Source of the DNA: an uncultured Saprospiraceae bacterium
Lineage (GTDB): Bacteria > Bacteroidota > Bacteroidia > Chitinophagales > Saprospiraceae
Length of the DNA stretch: 64,000 nucleotides
Reading direction: 5' to 3'
NCBI GenBank assembly: GCA_938015595.1
Contig: CALLPI010000002.1
Location: 289,474-353,473, forward strand
Shown: one piece after another, positions 25,991-34,614 of the stretch
How the letters are laid out: each line of letters starts with the position of its first letter
How positions within the stretch are numbered: position 1 is the first letter of the stretch
Position numbers and translations under genes: made by a program
The notes under the pieces: model-generated
Told to the model about the DNA's origin: nothing
What the model saw: the letters and a program-made list of their open reading frames with translations, nothing else
Database searches by the model: none

Positions 25991-26609
25991 TAAAATATAC
26001 GTCAATCGAACGCCTTTAGTGTTGAGCACTGCACCGCCCGCTACCCCTGATACCTCTCAGTTGGTAGCCCCTTATTCAGGCCAGCCTAAAACCCTGTTGC
26101 ACTATGTAGATATGATGGAAAAAAGCCGCCGGTTCCAGCAAGTAGTGCTTTTCTACGATGATGTAACCAAGCTCTTCCAGGATTTTTGTACGCACTTTCA
26201 GATAGTGGAGGCCGCTGGAGGCATTGTCTATAATGAGCGCCAGGAAATCTTGCTCATCTTTCGCCGAGATACATGGGACTTGCCCAAAGGCCACATAGAC
26301 CCCGGCGAAACTCCTGAACAGGCCGCCCTCCGCGAAGTGCGCGAAGAAACTGGCCTGCAAGAACTAGTTTTGCACGACTTTGCCGGCATGACCTACCACA
26401 CCTTCCGCGACCGTCAAAACCGGCGCACCCTCAAGCCCACTCACTGGTTTCGTATGTCTGCCCGACAAACGACACTATGCCTACAAGCCGAAGAAGATAT
26501 TGAACAAGCTGCCTGGGTCACCTCAGAATCCTTCGCCCAGCTACGCTCCAATGCATTTGAGAGCGTGTCAGAATTGCTCACACAAGAATGGACACGAATT
26601 AAAACCTGA
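25986..26609 (+). CDS. NUDIX hydrolase
   Basis: 207 residues. Residues ~1-75 are the Bacteroidota-type N-terminal extension beginning MYKIYVN; the NUDIX domain covers ~75-200. The full Nudix box is present at ~100-122: GHIDPGE then REVREETGL, which is GX5EX7REUXEEXGU. It hydrolyses a nucleoside diphosphate linked to some other moiety; the substrate cannot be told from the box. Family members with an RRDTWDLPKGH motif resemble diadenosine/diphosphoinositol-type hydrolases. Cytoplasmic. Confidence 0.92.
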   Translation: MYKIYVNRTPLVLSTAPPATPDTSQLVAPYSGQPKTLLHYVDMMEKSRRFQQVVLFYDDVTKLFQDFCTHFQIVEAAGGIVYNERQEILLIFRRDTWDLPKGHIDPGETPEQAALREVREETGLQELVLHDFAGMTYHTFRDRQNRRTLKPTHWFRMSARQTTLCLQAEEDIEQAAWVTSESFAQLRSNAFESVSELLTQEWTRIKT

Positions 26610-26727
26610 TTTTAACACTCGAACGCATAGCTACACAAATTTTTGCCGGACTGAACCTCAATAACTTACATAGATTTTTTGTATCAAAAAATCAGTTGCA
26701 GCCCTTTACAAATACCTCTAATGGTTG

Positions 26728-26735
26728 TATCTTTG
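26728..26735 (+). promoter_or_regulatory. Bacteroidota -7 box upstream of a small secreted protein gene
   Basis: TATCTTTG, 44 nt before ATG 26780. Its position argues that the upstream in-frame extension to 26696 is not translated. Confidence 0.48.
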
Positions 26736-26779
26736 CAGCCGATTTCCATGACATATCCACATCAAAATCTGCCATTGCA

Positions 26780-27154
26780 ATGCTGAAACTGCTTGTTGCC
26801 TTCGCCTTGTTTCTCCTTAGCGCTCCATTCCTGTGCGCCCAGTCCATCGAAGTGGCTACTTTTGCCGGTCAACGTGGCCCCGCGGCCAAAGTTGCCGCCA
26901 GCAATCCTGACCAAGCATTTTATACCGACCAGGAAAGCAAAACCTACTTCATTGACTTTGAAAACCTCTCTGTAAACCTGAGCGACATCGTGGTAAAGAA
27001 CGCACAGGGCAAGGTAGTTTTTAAAGATGAAGTAGCCAGCCTGCCAGTCAATACTATTTACGAGCTGGATCTGAGCCGCATGTCGTCCGGGGAGTACGAA
27101 ATTGAGTTGCACTCCTACACCGGCGTCATTCGCAAGCGGGTAACGCTGCCGTAA
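26780..27154 (+). CDS. Small secreted protein of unknown function
   Basis: 124 residues. Signal peptide MLKLLVAFALFLLSAPFLCAQ, then a ~100-residue beta-rich domain with the motif NLSDIVVKNAQGKVVF and ending SGEYEIELHSYTGVIRKRVTL. The pattern (an Ig-like fold with 'YEIELxTxxG' near the end) resembles short Bacteroidota secreted proteins and T9SS-tail-like modules. It is far shorter than a T9SS cargo and I do not assign a family. Convergent with the next gene, 29 nt away. Confidence 0.72.
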   Translation: MLKLLVAFALFLLSAPFLCAQSIEVATFAGQRGPAAKVAASNPDQAFYTDQESKTYFIDFENLSVNLSDIVVKNAQGKVVFKDEVASLPVNTIYELDLSRMSSGEYEIELHSYTGVIRKRVTLP

Positions 27155-27183
27155 GGGGGGCCTACTGCCCCATTGATGAAGGC

Positions 27184-28227
27184 CTATGCTGGAATGCTCT
27201 GGCGGAAGTCCTTTTGCAGCACGAGGTTGAGGTTGGTCATCACCACCTCACCCATGGTACGGCATTTCAAAAAGGCGTCGTTCTCATGGTGCTGAGCTAG
27301 CTCTTCGGCCAACATGGCGGTCTTCTCCGGCGTAGAAATCTCATCTTCCGTCATGCACTGCCACAAAGCATCTAAGCGGGTTTTGGTAGCCCTGGCTCGC
27401 ATAGCTATCAGACTTCTTTCCTCTAATTGGTACTGCGCCACGGTTTCTCGGTTCAGGCAGCGCATGCCCATTTCGATGATGGGGTTATTTTCCTTGAAGT
27501 ACTGCGGCAAGTAGAATCGCTTGCGCCCTTCATACGACTGCTGGTCAAAGTCAATGGCACGCATTCGAAACTGAGAGCCTTCAATGTCGGGTGTTACGGC
27601 CACTACATAGTTGTAGGCGCGCATGTCGCCCAATAGCCGTACAAAACAGCGCTCGTTGAACTTGACAAACTCCTTGGCTATGCGCACCTGGTTGAAGGAC
27701 TGGCTGCTCAGATGATCGGCAATAAACTCATCGCCCGGTATGCCCACAATGTGCTCTTCAATCATGGTGATGCCATCTACCAAATACATGACGCTGTTGG
27801 GCGAGAGGAGTTCTTCCAACTCTAGGCCATAGACGCGGGAGGCGTCGGCGCGCTTGATGTAGAAGTGGTCGTAGTTGTCGTTGAGCCGGTTGATGATGCG
27901 AATGCGAAACGGCTTGGTATTGCCAAAGGTACAGTAGTCTATGCGAGCCACAGTAAGGTGTTCGGCCACGCTGAGGTCACCATCGGTTTTGAGCAGAGCA
28001 TACATGCTGGTGAGCGCCAAGAACACCTCCGGTCGGTCAGATTCCGAAAAATAGACGGTTTCCCAAAGAGTATCACGGCCGTTTTGGTCCAGCAGTGGCG
28101 TAGATGATTCATAGCGAGTGAGATCTTCGTAGTGCAACGGTAGGGCACGGGCGCGCCCGTAGCGACGCAGGTAGCGCAGCAAGGGTTCGTATATGCGAAA
28201 GAGCACTTTTTTTCGGGAGGGTATCAT
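27184..28227 (-). CDS. Conserved protein with kinase-like motifs, function unknown
   Basis: 347 residues without signal peptide or membrane helix. I do not recognise a named family. Several residues resemble those of the protein/aminoglycoside kinase fold: a Lys in FYIKRADA (Lys125), an acidic MIEEHIVGIPGDEF (~155-168), a catalytic-loop-like GDMRAYN (Gly200, Asp201, Asn206; compare GDxxxxN) and IDFDQ (226-228; compare the DFG/DFD metal loop). The order and spacing fit a kinase C-lobe. It is a single-gene unit with a TATCTTTG box 36 nt upstream. Kinase activity is an inference from motifs only. Confidence 0.75.
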   Translation of the reverse strand: MIPSRKKVLFRIYEPLLRYLRRYGRARALPLHYEDLTRYESSTPLLDQNGRDTLWETVYFSESDRPEVFLALTSMYALLKTDGDLSVAEHLTVARIDYCTFGNTKPFRIRIINRLNDNYDHFYIKRADASRVYGLELEELLSPNSVMYLVDGITMIEEHIVGIPGDEFIADHLSSQSFNQVRIAKEFVKFNERCFVRLLGDMRAYNYVVAVTPDIEGSQFRMRAIDFDQQSYEGRKRFYLPQYFKENNPIIEMGMRCLNRETVAQYQLEERSLIAMRARATKTRLDALWQCMTEDEISTPEKTAMLAEELAQHHENDAFLKCRTMGEVVMTNLNLVLQKDFRQSIPA

Positions 28228-28263
28228 AAAATTTCCTGGTTGGGCATGTCCAGCTTACTGTTT

Positions 28264-28271
28264 CAAAGATA
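28264..28271 (-). promoter_or_regulatory. Bacteroidota -7 box upstream of the kinase-like gene
   Basis: TATCTTTG on the minus strand, 36 nt from the ATG at 28227; no clear -33 partner. Confidence 0.48.
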
Positions 28272-28413
28272 CAACAGAAAAATTGGCTTGCGACTGTTTA
28301 TGCTATTTTGACCGCAGTAAGTCGCGCTAAACAGGCTATTTTTGCGTTTTTAACAGCGTGTGTAGCCGTGCAGCGCCTCGGCACTGCCAAATTTCTTAAC
28401 CTTTTGATACACT

Positions 28414-29493
28414 ATGATGCGACTGCTTCATGTAATACTTTTTGCAAGTGTGCTGATACTGGCCGGGAACTGCGGTCCGAAGGCCGACCAAGGCGCCCGA
28501 TCGGGCAGCACTGACGCTGCCACTCCTAATGTAGTACGCATTTACACCCATCGCTACTACACCACCGACAAGCAAATCTTCGACCAATTCACAGCCAACA
28601 CTGGCATCAAAGTGGAGGTAGTCAAAGACACCGACCAAAAACTCCTGGCCAGGATGCAAGCCGAGGCTGACAAACCGCAGGCCGATATCTTCATTGCTTC
28701 TGACGTCATCTACCTTGAGGAAGCTCGCAAAGCTGGGCTGCTGCAGCCCTTCTCCTCTCCCATTCTCGACCGCAACCTGCCCACTCGCTACCGCGATAAT
28801 ACTGGCCACTGGGCAGCCTTGGACAGAGGCGCCGTGGGGCTAGCTTTTGCCAAAGGCAAGGTGGACTTGAGCACGCTCTACGTCTATAATGATATTACTT
28901 CTCCAGTTTGGCGCGGTAAAATCTTGCTGGGCGACCCCCGCAAGGCCTCTAACCGAGGCCTGGTAGCCGGCCTCATCGCCGTCAATGGCGAAGCTGCCAC
29001 CGCCAAATGGCTACAGGGCCTGGTGCAAAACAGTGTACCCGGCTTTAGCGCTGCCTCTGATTTCGACCTCATCAAAGCACTGGCCGCCGGGCAGGGCAAC
29101 ATGGCCTTAGTGCCCTCCAGTACCCTGCTGCAAATGATGGCCGGTGGCAATCCTGACTATGCCAAACCCGCCGAATCAGTGGGCTTTATCTTCTTGTCTT
29201 TTGCCGATCGAACCACTGTATTTTACATCTCCGGCGCCGGCTTGATCAAGGATGCACCCCACCGCGACCTGGCCGTGCTCCTGCTGGAGTTCCTCACCAG
29301 CGAGCAACAGCAAACAGCCTTCACTAGCGCTACTATTGACTACCCAGTCAATCCCATGACACTGCCGCATGAATTTATTGACAATATCGGAGGGTTTTAC
29401 GAAATCAAGAAATCGCTTAACGAGGTAGCAGAACTCTACCCTGCAGCCGACCGGCTCATGCAGGCCGCAGGCTGGCGCAGCCCAGCGCAGTGA
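28414..29493 (+). CDS. Extracellular solute-binding lipoprotein, Fe3+ (FutA/FbpA) type
   Basis: 359 residues. A signal peptide ends in a lipobox (VLILAGNCG), then a periplasmic-binding fold of the iron-transport family: VRIYTHRYYTTDKQIFDQF (~43-61), GIKVEVVKDTDQKLLARM, ADIFIASDVIYLEEA, FYISGAGLIKDAPH (~270-283). The YYTTDK and ISGAG segments are those that carry the metal-binding tyrosines in FutA-like proteins. It would deliver Fe3+ to an ABC permease, but no permease or ATPase gene lies nearby, so this is an orphan. Met2 (28417) is an equally possible start. A TATTTTTG box at 28337-28344 could serve as promoter. Confidence 0.85.
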   Translation: MMRLLHVILFASVLILAGNCGPKADQGARSGSTDAATPNVVRIYTHRYYTTDKQIFDQFTANTGIKVEVVKDTDQKLLARMQAEADKPQADIFIASDVIYLEEARKAGLLQPFSSPILDRNLPTRYRDNTGHWAALDRGAVGLAFAKGKVDLSTLYVYNDITSPVWRGKILLGDPRKASNRGLVAGLIAVNGEAATAKWLQGLVQNSVPGFSAASDFDLIKALAAGQGNMALVPSSTLLQMMAGGNPDYAKPAESVGFIFLSFADRTTVFYISGAGLIKDAPHRDLAVLLLEFLTSEQQQTAFTSATIDYPVNPMTLPHEFIDNIGGFYEIKKSLNEVAELYPAADRLMQAAGWRSPAQ

Positions 29494-29565
29494 CAGCGCT
29501 CAACGCACGCCTAAGCTAAAGGCCATTTTCCGATAGTCTTTTCGCCATTGTAAAAATCATTCGCT

Positions 29566-29751
29566 ATGAAAAAATTACTGCTGATATGCCTAATGGCTAG
29601 TATGGTGCTGAGTTTCGGCGCCTGCCAACGCAAGAGCGGCTGCCCCGCCACGGAGAGTGCTCAGGTCAAAACCAACCGCAAAGGAGAATTGTCCACCAAA
29701 GGCGGAAAATCGCAACTGTTCCCAAAACAGATGCGTAGCAAACGCCGATAA
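29566..29751 (+). CDS. Small lipoprotein, function unknown
   Basis: 61 residues: a lipoprotein signal (MKKLLLICLMASMVLSFGAC) then a short basic tail with CPATES and a C-terminus rich in Lys/Arg (LFPKQMRSKRR). Small basic lipoproteins with this look recur in Saprospiria-type genomes. The mature part is only ~41 residues, so it is probably an envelope peptide without enzymatic role. Seventy-two nucleotides follow the binding-protein gene, so they may be co-transcribed. Confidence 0.68.
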   Translation: MKKLLLICLMASMVLSFGACQRKSGCPATESAQVKTNRKGELSTKGGKSQLFPKQMRSKRR

Positions 29752-29777
29752 CACCTACCTTTACGCGCTGTTTTACA

Positions 29778-29785
29778 TAGCTTTG
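29778..29785 (+). promoter_or_regulatory. Bacteroidota -7 box upstream of the radical SAM gene
   Basis: TAGCTTTG, 31 nt before the ATG at 29817. Confidence 0.45.
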
Positions 29786-29816
29786 CCGCCAAGCAAAGCC
29801 CAAAATACTGTGACAC

Positions 29817-31118
29817 ATGCCGCTGCTCCATCGCCCCCCTTTCCTACTCTATTCTGACGGCCAGGGAAATGTTTTTGAAGACACCTCGTTGTATGCCGTG
29901 GGCCGCAGCGGCTACTATGTGGATCCTGTACCTGTCGAAGACTGGATTGAACTACCCGACGGCGGCAACCTGTACGAGTTGCCCAACCGACGCGGGTTGG
30001 GTATGGATGTGAAAACTGGCCAGATACGACCCTGTGATAAAGGCTGGGCAGTAGCTGCTTTTGTGCCGCCGGCCCATACAGGGCTGTACCTTGCCGCATT
30101 TCAAAACGAACCGAAAGCGCAGCCCCTGCCACTGTTTTGCTACACAGCAGCAGGATATTACCGCGGCAAAAACTACGTACCAGCCTTACGCATCGAACCC
30201 GACATTCGCCAGGAGTGCGCCGGGTTTGACCAAAGCAAAGTACTACAAGGCATTGAGGCTCTGCGCCGCACATACCCCCAGAATCGCATTGTGGCCCACC
30301 TGGCCGACAACTGCGCCCTCACCTATCACTGCCCCGCCGCGCGCAACTACTTCATGGGGCGCTGGGAGTGCCCTGTGCCAGTATCACCCGCTTGCAATTC
30401 CAACTGCATCGGGTGCATATCCATGCAACCCCAGGAAGAGCCTGTACCCTCTCCGCAGTTCCGTTTGGACTTCAAACCCAGCGCAGCAGAAATCGTGGAG
30501 TATGTAGTACCCCATCTGGAAACCGCCCCATTCCCCATCATCAGTTTTGGCCAAGGCTGTGAGGGAGAGCCTCTGCTCATGTGGGAAACCCTGCGCGAGG
30601 CCATTGCGCAAATCCGCAAGTTCACCTCCAAAGGTAGCATCAACATCAACACTAATGGCAGCAAGCCCACAGCGGTAGAGGCCCTGTGCCAGGCTGGCCT
30701 CAACAGCATTCGCGTGAGTACCAACTCGCTTCAGCCACACTTGTACAATGCCTACTACCGGCCTAACAACTACCGATTTGAAGACATCCTGGAGAGCTTG
30801 CGCATCGTCAATCACTATGGTGGCTGGACGAGCATAAACTATTTCGTTTTCCCAGGCCTTACCGATACCGAAGCAGAGTACGAGGCTCTGCGGGCAGCTA
30901 TTCGCAGCACTGGCCTCAAGATGATACAATGGCGCAATTTCAACATTGACCCTGACTGGTACTTGCAACGCGTAGGCGTAGATGACACCGGCGAGCCGTT
31001 GGGTGTCAAAAACCTAATGGCCATGCTGCGCCAGGAGTTTCCACACATCCGATACGGCTACTACAACCCGCCAATGGAGCGCATCCAGGGCAACTTTGAG
31101 CGAGATTTTGCTCATTGA
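29817..31118 (+). CDS. Radical SAM protein with an uncharacterised N-terminal domain
   Basis: 433 residues. The iron-sulfur motif CNSNCIGC (Cys193, 197, 200; CxxxCxxC) opens a radical SAM barrel, followed by ISFGQGCEGEPLL (GGE-like SAM-binding), SININTNGSKPT and IRVSTNSLQPHLYNAYYRP. The first ~190 residues form a separate beta-rich domain with further Cys residues (RPCDKGW, LTYHCPAARNYFMGRWECP) that I cannot assign. Radical SAM enzymes reductively cleave S-adenosylmethionine to start radical chemistry; the substrate is unknown. No peptide-like partner gene that would suggest a maturase stands next to it, apart from the 61-residue lipoprotein upstream. Confidence 0.87.
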   Translation: MPLLHRPPFLLYSDGQGNVFEDTSLYAVGRSGYYVDPVPVEDWIELPDGGNLYELPNRRGLGMDVKTGQIRPCDKGWAVAAFVPPAHTGLYLAAFQNEPKAQPLPLFCYTAAGYYRGKNYVPALRIEPDIRQECAGFDQSKVLQGIEALRRTYPQNRIVAHLADNCALTYHCPAARNYFMGRWECPVPVSPACNSNCIGCISMQPQEEPVPSPQFRLDFKPSAAEIVEYVVPHLETAPFPIISFGQGCEGEPLLMWETLREAIAQIRKFTSKGSININTNGSKPTAVEALCQAGLNSIRVSTNSLQPHLYNAYYRPNNYRFEDILESLRIVNHYGGWTSINYFVFPGLTDTEAEYEALRAAIRSTGLKMIQWRNFNIDPDWYLQRVGVDDTGEPLGVKNLMAMLRQEFPHIRYGYYNPPMERIQGNFERDFAH

Positions 31119-31206
31119 GCTTAAAGCAAGGGAACTCCCCTAAGCCCACCCTCTACCCAAAAAGATACTGATGTACAGCCATCTTCCCAGGTAGCATGCT
31201 GTAGCA

Positions 31207-31848
31207 CTATTCTTCTATCTGATCAAACAGCCGGGCCGAGCCAATGCCCAACCCAATAACCGAACGCAGCGCTTCCTCACTGCCGATGTTCACAAAACGC
31301 AGGCGCTCCTGGTTCACGTGAAAGATAAAACCATTAGTAGGGTTGGGCGCAGTAGGCACAAACACGGTGTGGTAGCCGTCCGGCAGGTTATCGGTGATGA
31401 AGCCGGTCATCCATACATTCGTGCCGAAAGGGTCCACCAGCACCACTCTGGAGAACGGCATCTTGTCTTTGCTAAACAGATGCCGCACCGTATCGCGCAG
31501 CACGCCGTACAAAGGCAGAGGTTTGAGCCAACGGTTTTCAAATTGCCCGAGCAACACTTTGCCCACGCGCGTACGCACCACTAGTCCAATGAGGAAGAAC
31601 AGCACCAAGATAGCAGCCAGCACCAGCAGGTTGATCCAGAGTTTGTGCGAGCTATTTGAAAAGCCCAGCAAATTGGTCAATGGGCTGACGAACCCCATGA
31701 CAAATTGGAAAATCAACCTCGTCACAACGATGAGCAACGCCAACGGCAGTACTACAGCAAAGCCGCCCAACATGGTGGTGACGACAGACTGGCGGAGACC
31801 TCCCCAAAAACCCACGCGAGGCTGGGGGGCACGTTTTCGGGTATTCAT
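31207..31848 (-). CDS. DUF502 family membrane protein
   Basis: 213 residues. Two N-terminal membrane helices (~20-50 and ~68-92) are followed by a soluble domain with the DUF502 signature segments LPLYGVLRDTVRHLF, FSRVVLVDPFG and PDGYHTVFVPTAPNPTNGFIF. The family is found across bacteria and plants (COV1-like); its molecular role is unknown. Convergent with the radical SAM gene and followed upstream by the DUF4197 gene on the same strand, 53 nt apart. Confidence 0.9.
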   Translation of the reverse strand: MNTRKRAPQPRVGFWGGLRQSVVTTMLGGFAVVLPLALLIVVTRLIFQFVMGFVSPLTNLLGFSNSSHKLWINLLVLAAILVLFFLIGLVVRTRVGKVLLGQFENRWLKPLPLYGVLRDTVRHLFSKDKMPFSRVVLVDPFGTNVWMTGFITDNLPDGYHTVFVPTAPNPTNGFIFHVNQERLRFVNIGSEEALRSVIGLGIGSARLFDQIEE

Positions 31849-31901
31849 ATAAAATGCGAATGACTACCCCTTGTAACACCAGCCATGAGCGTTAGGTTGG
31901 C

Positions 31902-32630
31902 CTATCTACTGTCCTGACGAGCAAATACTTTCTTGAGCAAGTCGGAAGTGCGCGCTGCCGGATTGGCTCTGATCTCGGCTTCTTTTTGCCGAATGAGCGC
32001 AAATAGACCAGCTAACGCCATGCGGGTCACGTGGTCGTCCAACTCGGGGTTAGTTTTCTTGACTAGCGGTATGCGGTTGTAGGCCATTACGGCACCGCGC
32101 CAGTATTCGCGAGCGTTTACTTTGTCCAGCGCCTCCGTCACCACTGGGCGAAACGCCTGGTAGAGCGGGTCGTAAGTAGTGTGCTCCAAGTATTGGGTGG
32201 CAGCATCCTTTTCGCCCATGAGCACGTTCATGGCATCTCGGATCGTCATTTGCCGTATGGCATTCACAAAGATGGGTTTGGCTTGAGCGGCAGCATCTTC
32301 AGCTGCGCGGTTCATGCGCTCGATGAGCTGCTCTTCCACGTTTTCAAAGCCTGGCACAGTCTTTAACCTGGACACTATCTGTTGCGCTTCTTCCGGTAGT
32401 AAGATTTTGTAGGCGCTTTTGTAGTAGCCATCAGGTTTGGACAGAAAAGCCACCGCATCGCTGGCGCCGTTGTCAAGCGCTTCCTTGAGCGCGGCCCCTA
32501 CTTCTGCTTCTGATAAGCCACCTGGCAGCGCCGATTTGGCTTTGTTGACCATATCTTTGAGGCCGCCTTGAGCAGGCAAAACAGCGGCCAGCAGCGCAAA
32601 TGCGACCAACAAAAGAAACTGTTTGTGCAT
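31902..32630 (-). CDS. DUF4197 family secreted protein
   Basis: 242 residues. Signal peptide MHKQFLLLVAFALLAAVLPAQ, then a helical DUF4197 domain: LSEAEVGAALKEALDNGASDAV, YKILLPEEAQQIVSRLK, and MTIRDAMNVLMGEKDAATQYLE. The family occurs in periplasm-facing proteins of Bacteroidota and Proteobacteria and has no known activity. Likely forms a transcription unit with the DUF502 gene downstream. Confidence 0.88.
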   Translation of the reverse strand: MHKQFLLLVAFALLAAVLPAQGGLKDMVNKAKSALPGGLSEAEVGAALKEALDNGASDAVAFLSKPDGYYKSAYKILLPEEAQQIVSRLKTVPGFENVEEQLIERMNRAAEDAAAQAKPIFVNAIRQMTIRDAMNVLMGEKDAATQYLEHTTYDPLYQAFRPVVTEALDKVNAREYWRGAVMAYNRIPLVKKTNPELDDHVTRMALAGLFALIRQKEAEIRANPAARTSDLLKKVFARQDSR

Positions 32631-32839
32631 AGTACATCGAATTGGTTTGATTTGATTGTCATAACGCCGACCTAAGTGAAATGCTTGTTAAAAGCCTGTT
32701 AAAGATGCTCAACAGGCCTTCTTTCGCATCAAAAAACTAAAGGTTTCACAGATTTCAAGACTTAGGCATTGGGCATTTCACAAAAAGTTTTCATCTTCGC
32801 AGGCTGTAATCACCTTTTTATTCACAAAAAACATTTCGT

Positions 32840-33421
32840 TTGGCAAAGCGATTTTCCGAACCTGACCCCAATAGGGCGCAATATCGGATAAATGACCAAA
32901 TCCGCATCCCTGAAGTTCGCCTGGTGGGGGATAGCCTGGATAAAATTAGTGAAATTGTAGGCTACGACATCCAACCCGGCGTATATCCTACCCGAAAAGT
33001 AAAAGACTGGGCAGAAGCCGCCGAATTGGACCTGGTAGAAATCTCCCCCAACGCCGTGCCGCCGGTAGTGCGCATTGTGGACTTCAACAAGTTTCTCTAC
33101 GACAAAAAGAAAAAGGAAAAGGAAATCAAGGCTAAGGCCGCCAAAACCGTCCTCAAGGAGATTCGCTTCGGCCCCAATACCGACGATCACGACTTCGATT
33201 TTAAGGTGCGCCATGCCAAGGGCTTCCTCGAAGAAGGCGCCAAGGTCAAAGCATATGTGCAATTCAAAGGACGAGCCATTGTATTCAAAGACCGCGGCGA
33301 GCTAATTCTGTTGCGCTTCCTCAAAGAGTTGGAAGAAATAGGCGCTCCCGAATCTCTGCCACGCCTCGAAGGCCGCCGGATGCACGTGGTAGTAGTGCCA
33401 AAAAAACTAGTAAAAAAGTAA
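32840..33421 (+). CDS. infC: Translation initiation factor IF-3 (TTG start)
   Basis: 193 residues. The N-terminal domain begins [15 protein letters not shown], the linker is Lys-rich ([15 protein letters not shown]), and the C-terminal domain contains [19 protein letters not shown]-3 binds the 30S subunit, keeps it apart from 50S and rejects wrong start codons. The only fitting start is TTG at 32840 ([10 protein letters not shown]); no in-frame ATG lies near the N-terminus. Rare start codons on infC are known to let IF-3 repress its own translation. It is followed by rpmI and rplT, the conserved order, but with a separate promoter before rpmI. Confidence 0.95.
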   Translation: MAKRFSEPDPNRAQYRINDQIRIPEVRLVGDSLDKISEIVGYDIQPGVYPTRKVKDWAEAAELDLVEISPNAVPPVVRIVDFNKFLYDKKKKEKEIKAKAAKTVLKEIRFGPNTDDHDFDFKVRHAKGFLEEGAKVKAYVQFKGRAIVFKDRGELILLRFLKELEEIGAPESLPRLEGRRMHVVVVPKKLVKK

Positions 33422-33449
33422 GCCAGCTCAAAAATCCTGGACGACACTG

Positions 33450-33480
33450 TTTGTTTTTCCAAGCGAACGCCGTACCTTTG
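33450..33480 (+). promoter_or_regulatory. Complete Bacteroidota promoter of rpmI-rplT
   Basis: TTTG at 33450-33453, then exactly 19 nt, then TACCTTTG at 33473-33480. This is the full -33/-7 pattern of the Bacteroidota primary sigma factor, the cleanest example in the window. It lies between infC and rpmI and would let the two ribosomal protein genes be expressed apart from infC. Confidence 0.8.
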
Positions 33481-33505
33481 CGCTTCGTTTTCAAAAACTA
33501 CTGCC

Positions 33506-33700
33506 ATGCCGAAAGTAAAAACCAATTCCAGCGCCAAGAAGCGCTTTTCGGTGACGGGATCGGGCAAGGTTAAGCGCTTCAAGGCCAACACCTCGCATCG
33601 CCTCACTAGCAAAAGCCGCAAGGCCAAGCTGCGCAACCGCGACTCGGGCATCGTACATGCCGCCGACATGTCCCTGGTCAAGCGCATGCTCTGGATTTAA
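33506..33700 (+). CDS. rpmI: Ribosomal protein bL35
   Basis: 64 residues, very basic, with the bL35 pattern MPKVKTNSSAKKRFSVTGSG at the start and KRMLWI-type end. Part of the large ribosomal subunit. Lies between infC and rplT, 84 nt before the latter, preceded by its own promoter. Confidence 0.97.
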   Translation: MPKVKTNSSAKKRFSVTGSGKVKRFKANTSHRLTSKSRKAKLRNRDSGIVHAADMSLVKRMLWI

Positions 33701-33784
33701 CGCATCCTATTTTTTAACGAGAACGCAGGCCAGAGCCTGAAGCTGAAAAGCTGATGCCCTGCGTTGCACTAAAAACCAAGCTAT

Positions 33785-34129
33785 ATGCCACGCTCTGTAA
33801 ATGCCGTCGCTTCCCGCCGCCGGCGCAAAAAAATCCTCAAAGCCGCCAAAGGCTACTTCGGCGCCCGCAAAAATGTCCTTACCGTAGCCAAAAATGCGGT
33901 AGACAAAGCCATGGGATATGCCTACCGCGACCGCCGTACCAAGAAGCGCGCTTTCCGCCGCCTGTGGATTGCACGCATCAACGCTGGCGCCCGCCAAAAC
34001 GGCCTCTCCTACTCAAAGCTCATTCACTTGCTGAATATCAACCACATTGAACTCAACCGCAAAGTACTAGCCGACTTAGCTATGAACCATCCACAGGCTT
34101 TCTCGGCAGTGGTCAAGCAGGTGCTCTAG
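33785..34129 (+). CDS. rplT: Ribosomal protein bL20
   Basis: 114 residues, basic, with the bL20 motifs [27 protein letters not shown] and [13 protein letters not shown]. It is needed early in 50S assembly and in some bacteria represses the infC operon by binding its mRNA. Ends just before a strong terminator. Confidence 0.97.
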   Translation: MPRSVNAVASRRRRKKILKAAKGYFGARKNVLTVAKNAVDKAMGYAYRDRRTKKRAFRRLWIARINAGARQNGLSYSKLIHLLNINHIELNRKVLADLAMNHPQAFSAVVKQVL

Positions 34130-34153
34130 CGCATTGCAGTAGATGATTCAGCC

Positions 34154-34207
34154 AAAGAAAGGCGAAGATAACGGGCTTGCTCCCTTTGTCTTCGCCTTTC
34201 TTTGCTT
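34154..34207 (+). terminator. Terminator of the infC-rpmI-rplT operon
   Basis: A perfect 15-bp inverted repeat: AAAGAAAGGCGAAGA at 34154-34168 pairs with TCTTCGCCTTTCTTT at 34189-34203, loop 20 nt. It starts 24 nt after the rplT stop. The T-rich right arm gives a U-rich end. Confidence 0.8.
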
Positions 34208-34614
34208 ACGCCTTGCAGCCATCACCAGCCTGCCGGGGCAGGGCCGCTCCAAGGGTTTTGGTAAGTTAGTGAATAGAATCATGCAGAGCACAGCGCAGCC
34301 GCCAGCAACCCGGCGCCCCTTGCACGCAGACAGGCGCCCTGTGCAAACCTTGCATGCCTGGGCTGCTCAAAAGAACATCCTTATAACCATGATTGGCCGA
34401 AGGCGCCCCTTGCGATTAAGACAACTTTAACTGCCAGCTTTGGAGCCTGCAGCTGTTAATATTTATTCATACTTGAGTGCCAGTGAAATACACTTTTTTT
34501 AAATGCCGTTTGAAGGCTTTCTTAAACGACCGTGACTTTTGTTTGTTAATACCCAACCTGAAAAATGCTAACTTTCGGGCATATTCCTAACCAGCACAAA
34601 CACACTGCCGCATC
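34208..34614. other. Intergenic stretch between rplT terminator and gcvP
   Basis: No gene seen. It holds a 12-nt direct repeat GGCGCCCCTTGC at 34312-34323 and 34402-34413, and a weak promoter-like TAACTTTC at 34569-34576, 38 nt before gcvP. I looked for a tandem glycine riboswitch ahead of gcvP and found none of its conserved core. Confidence 0.5.

Noticed and set aside
34208..34614. Possible glycine riboswitch before gcvP
   Set aside because: The conserved core of the glycine aptamer is not present in either strand; only a 12-nt direct repeat is seen.
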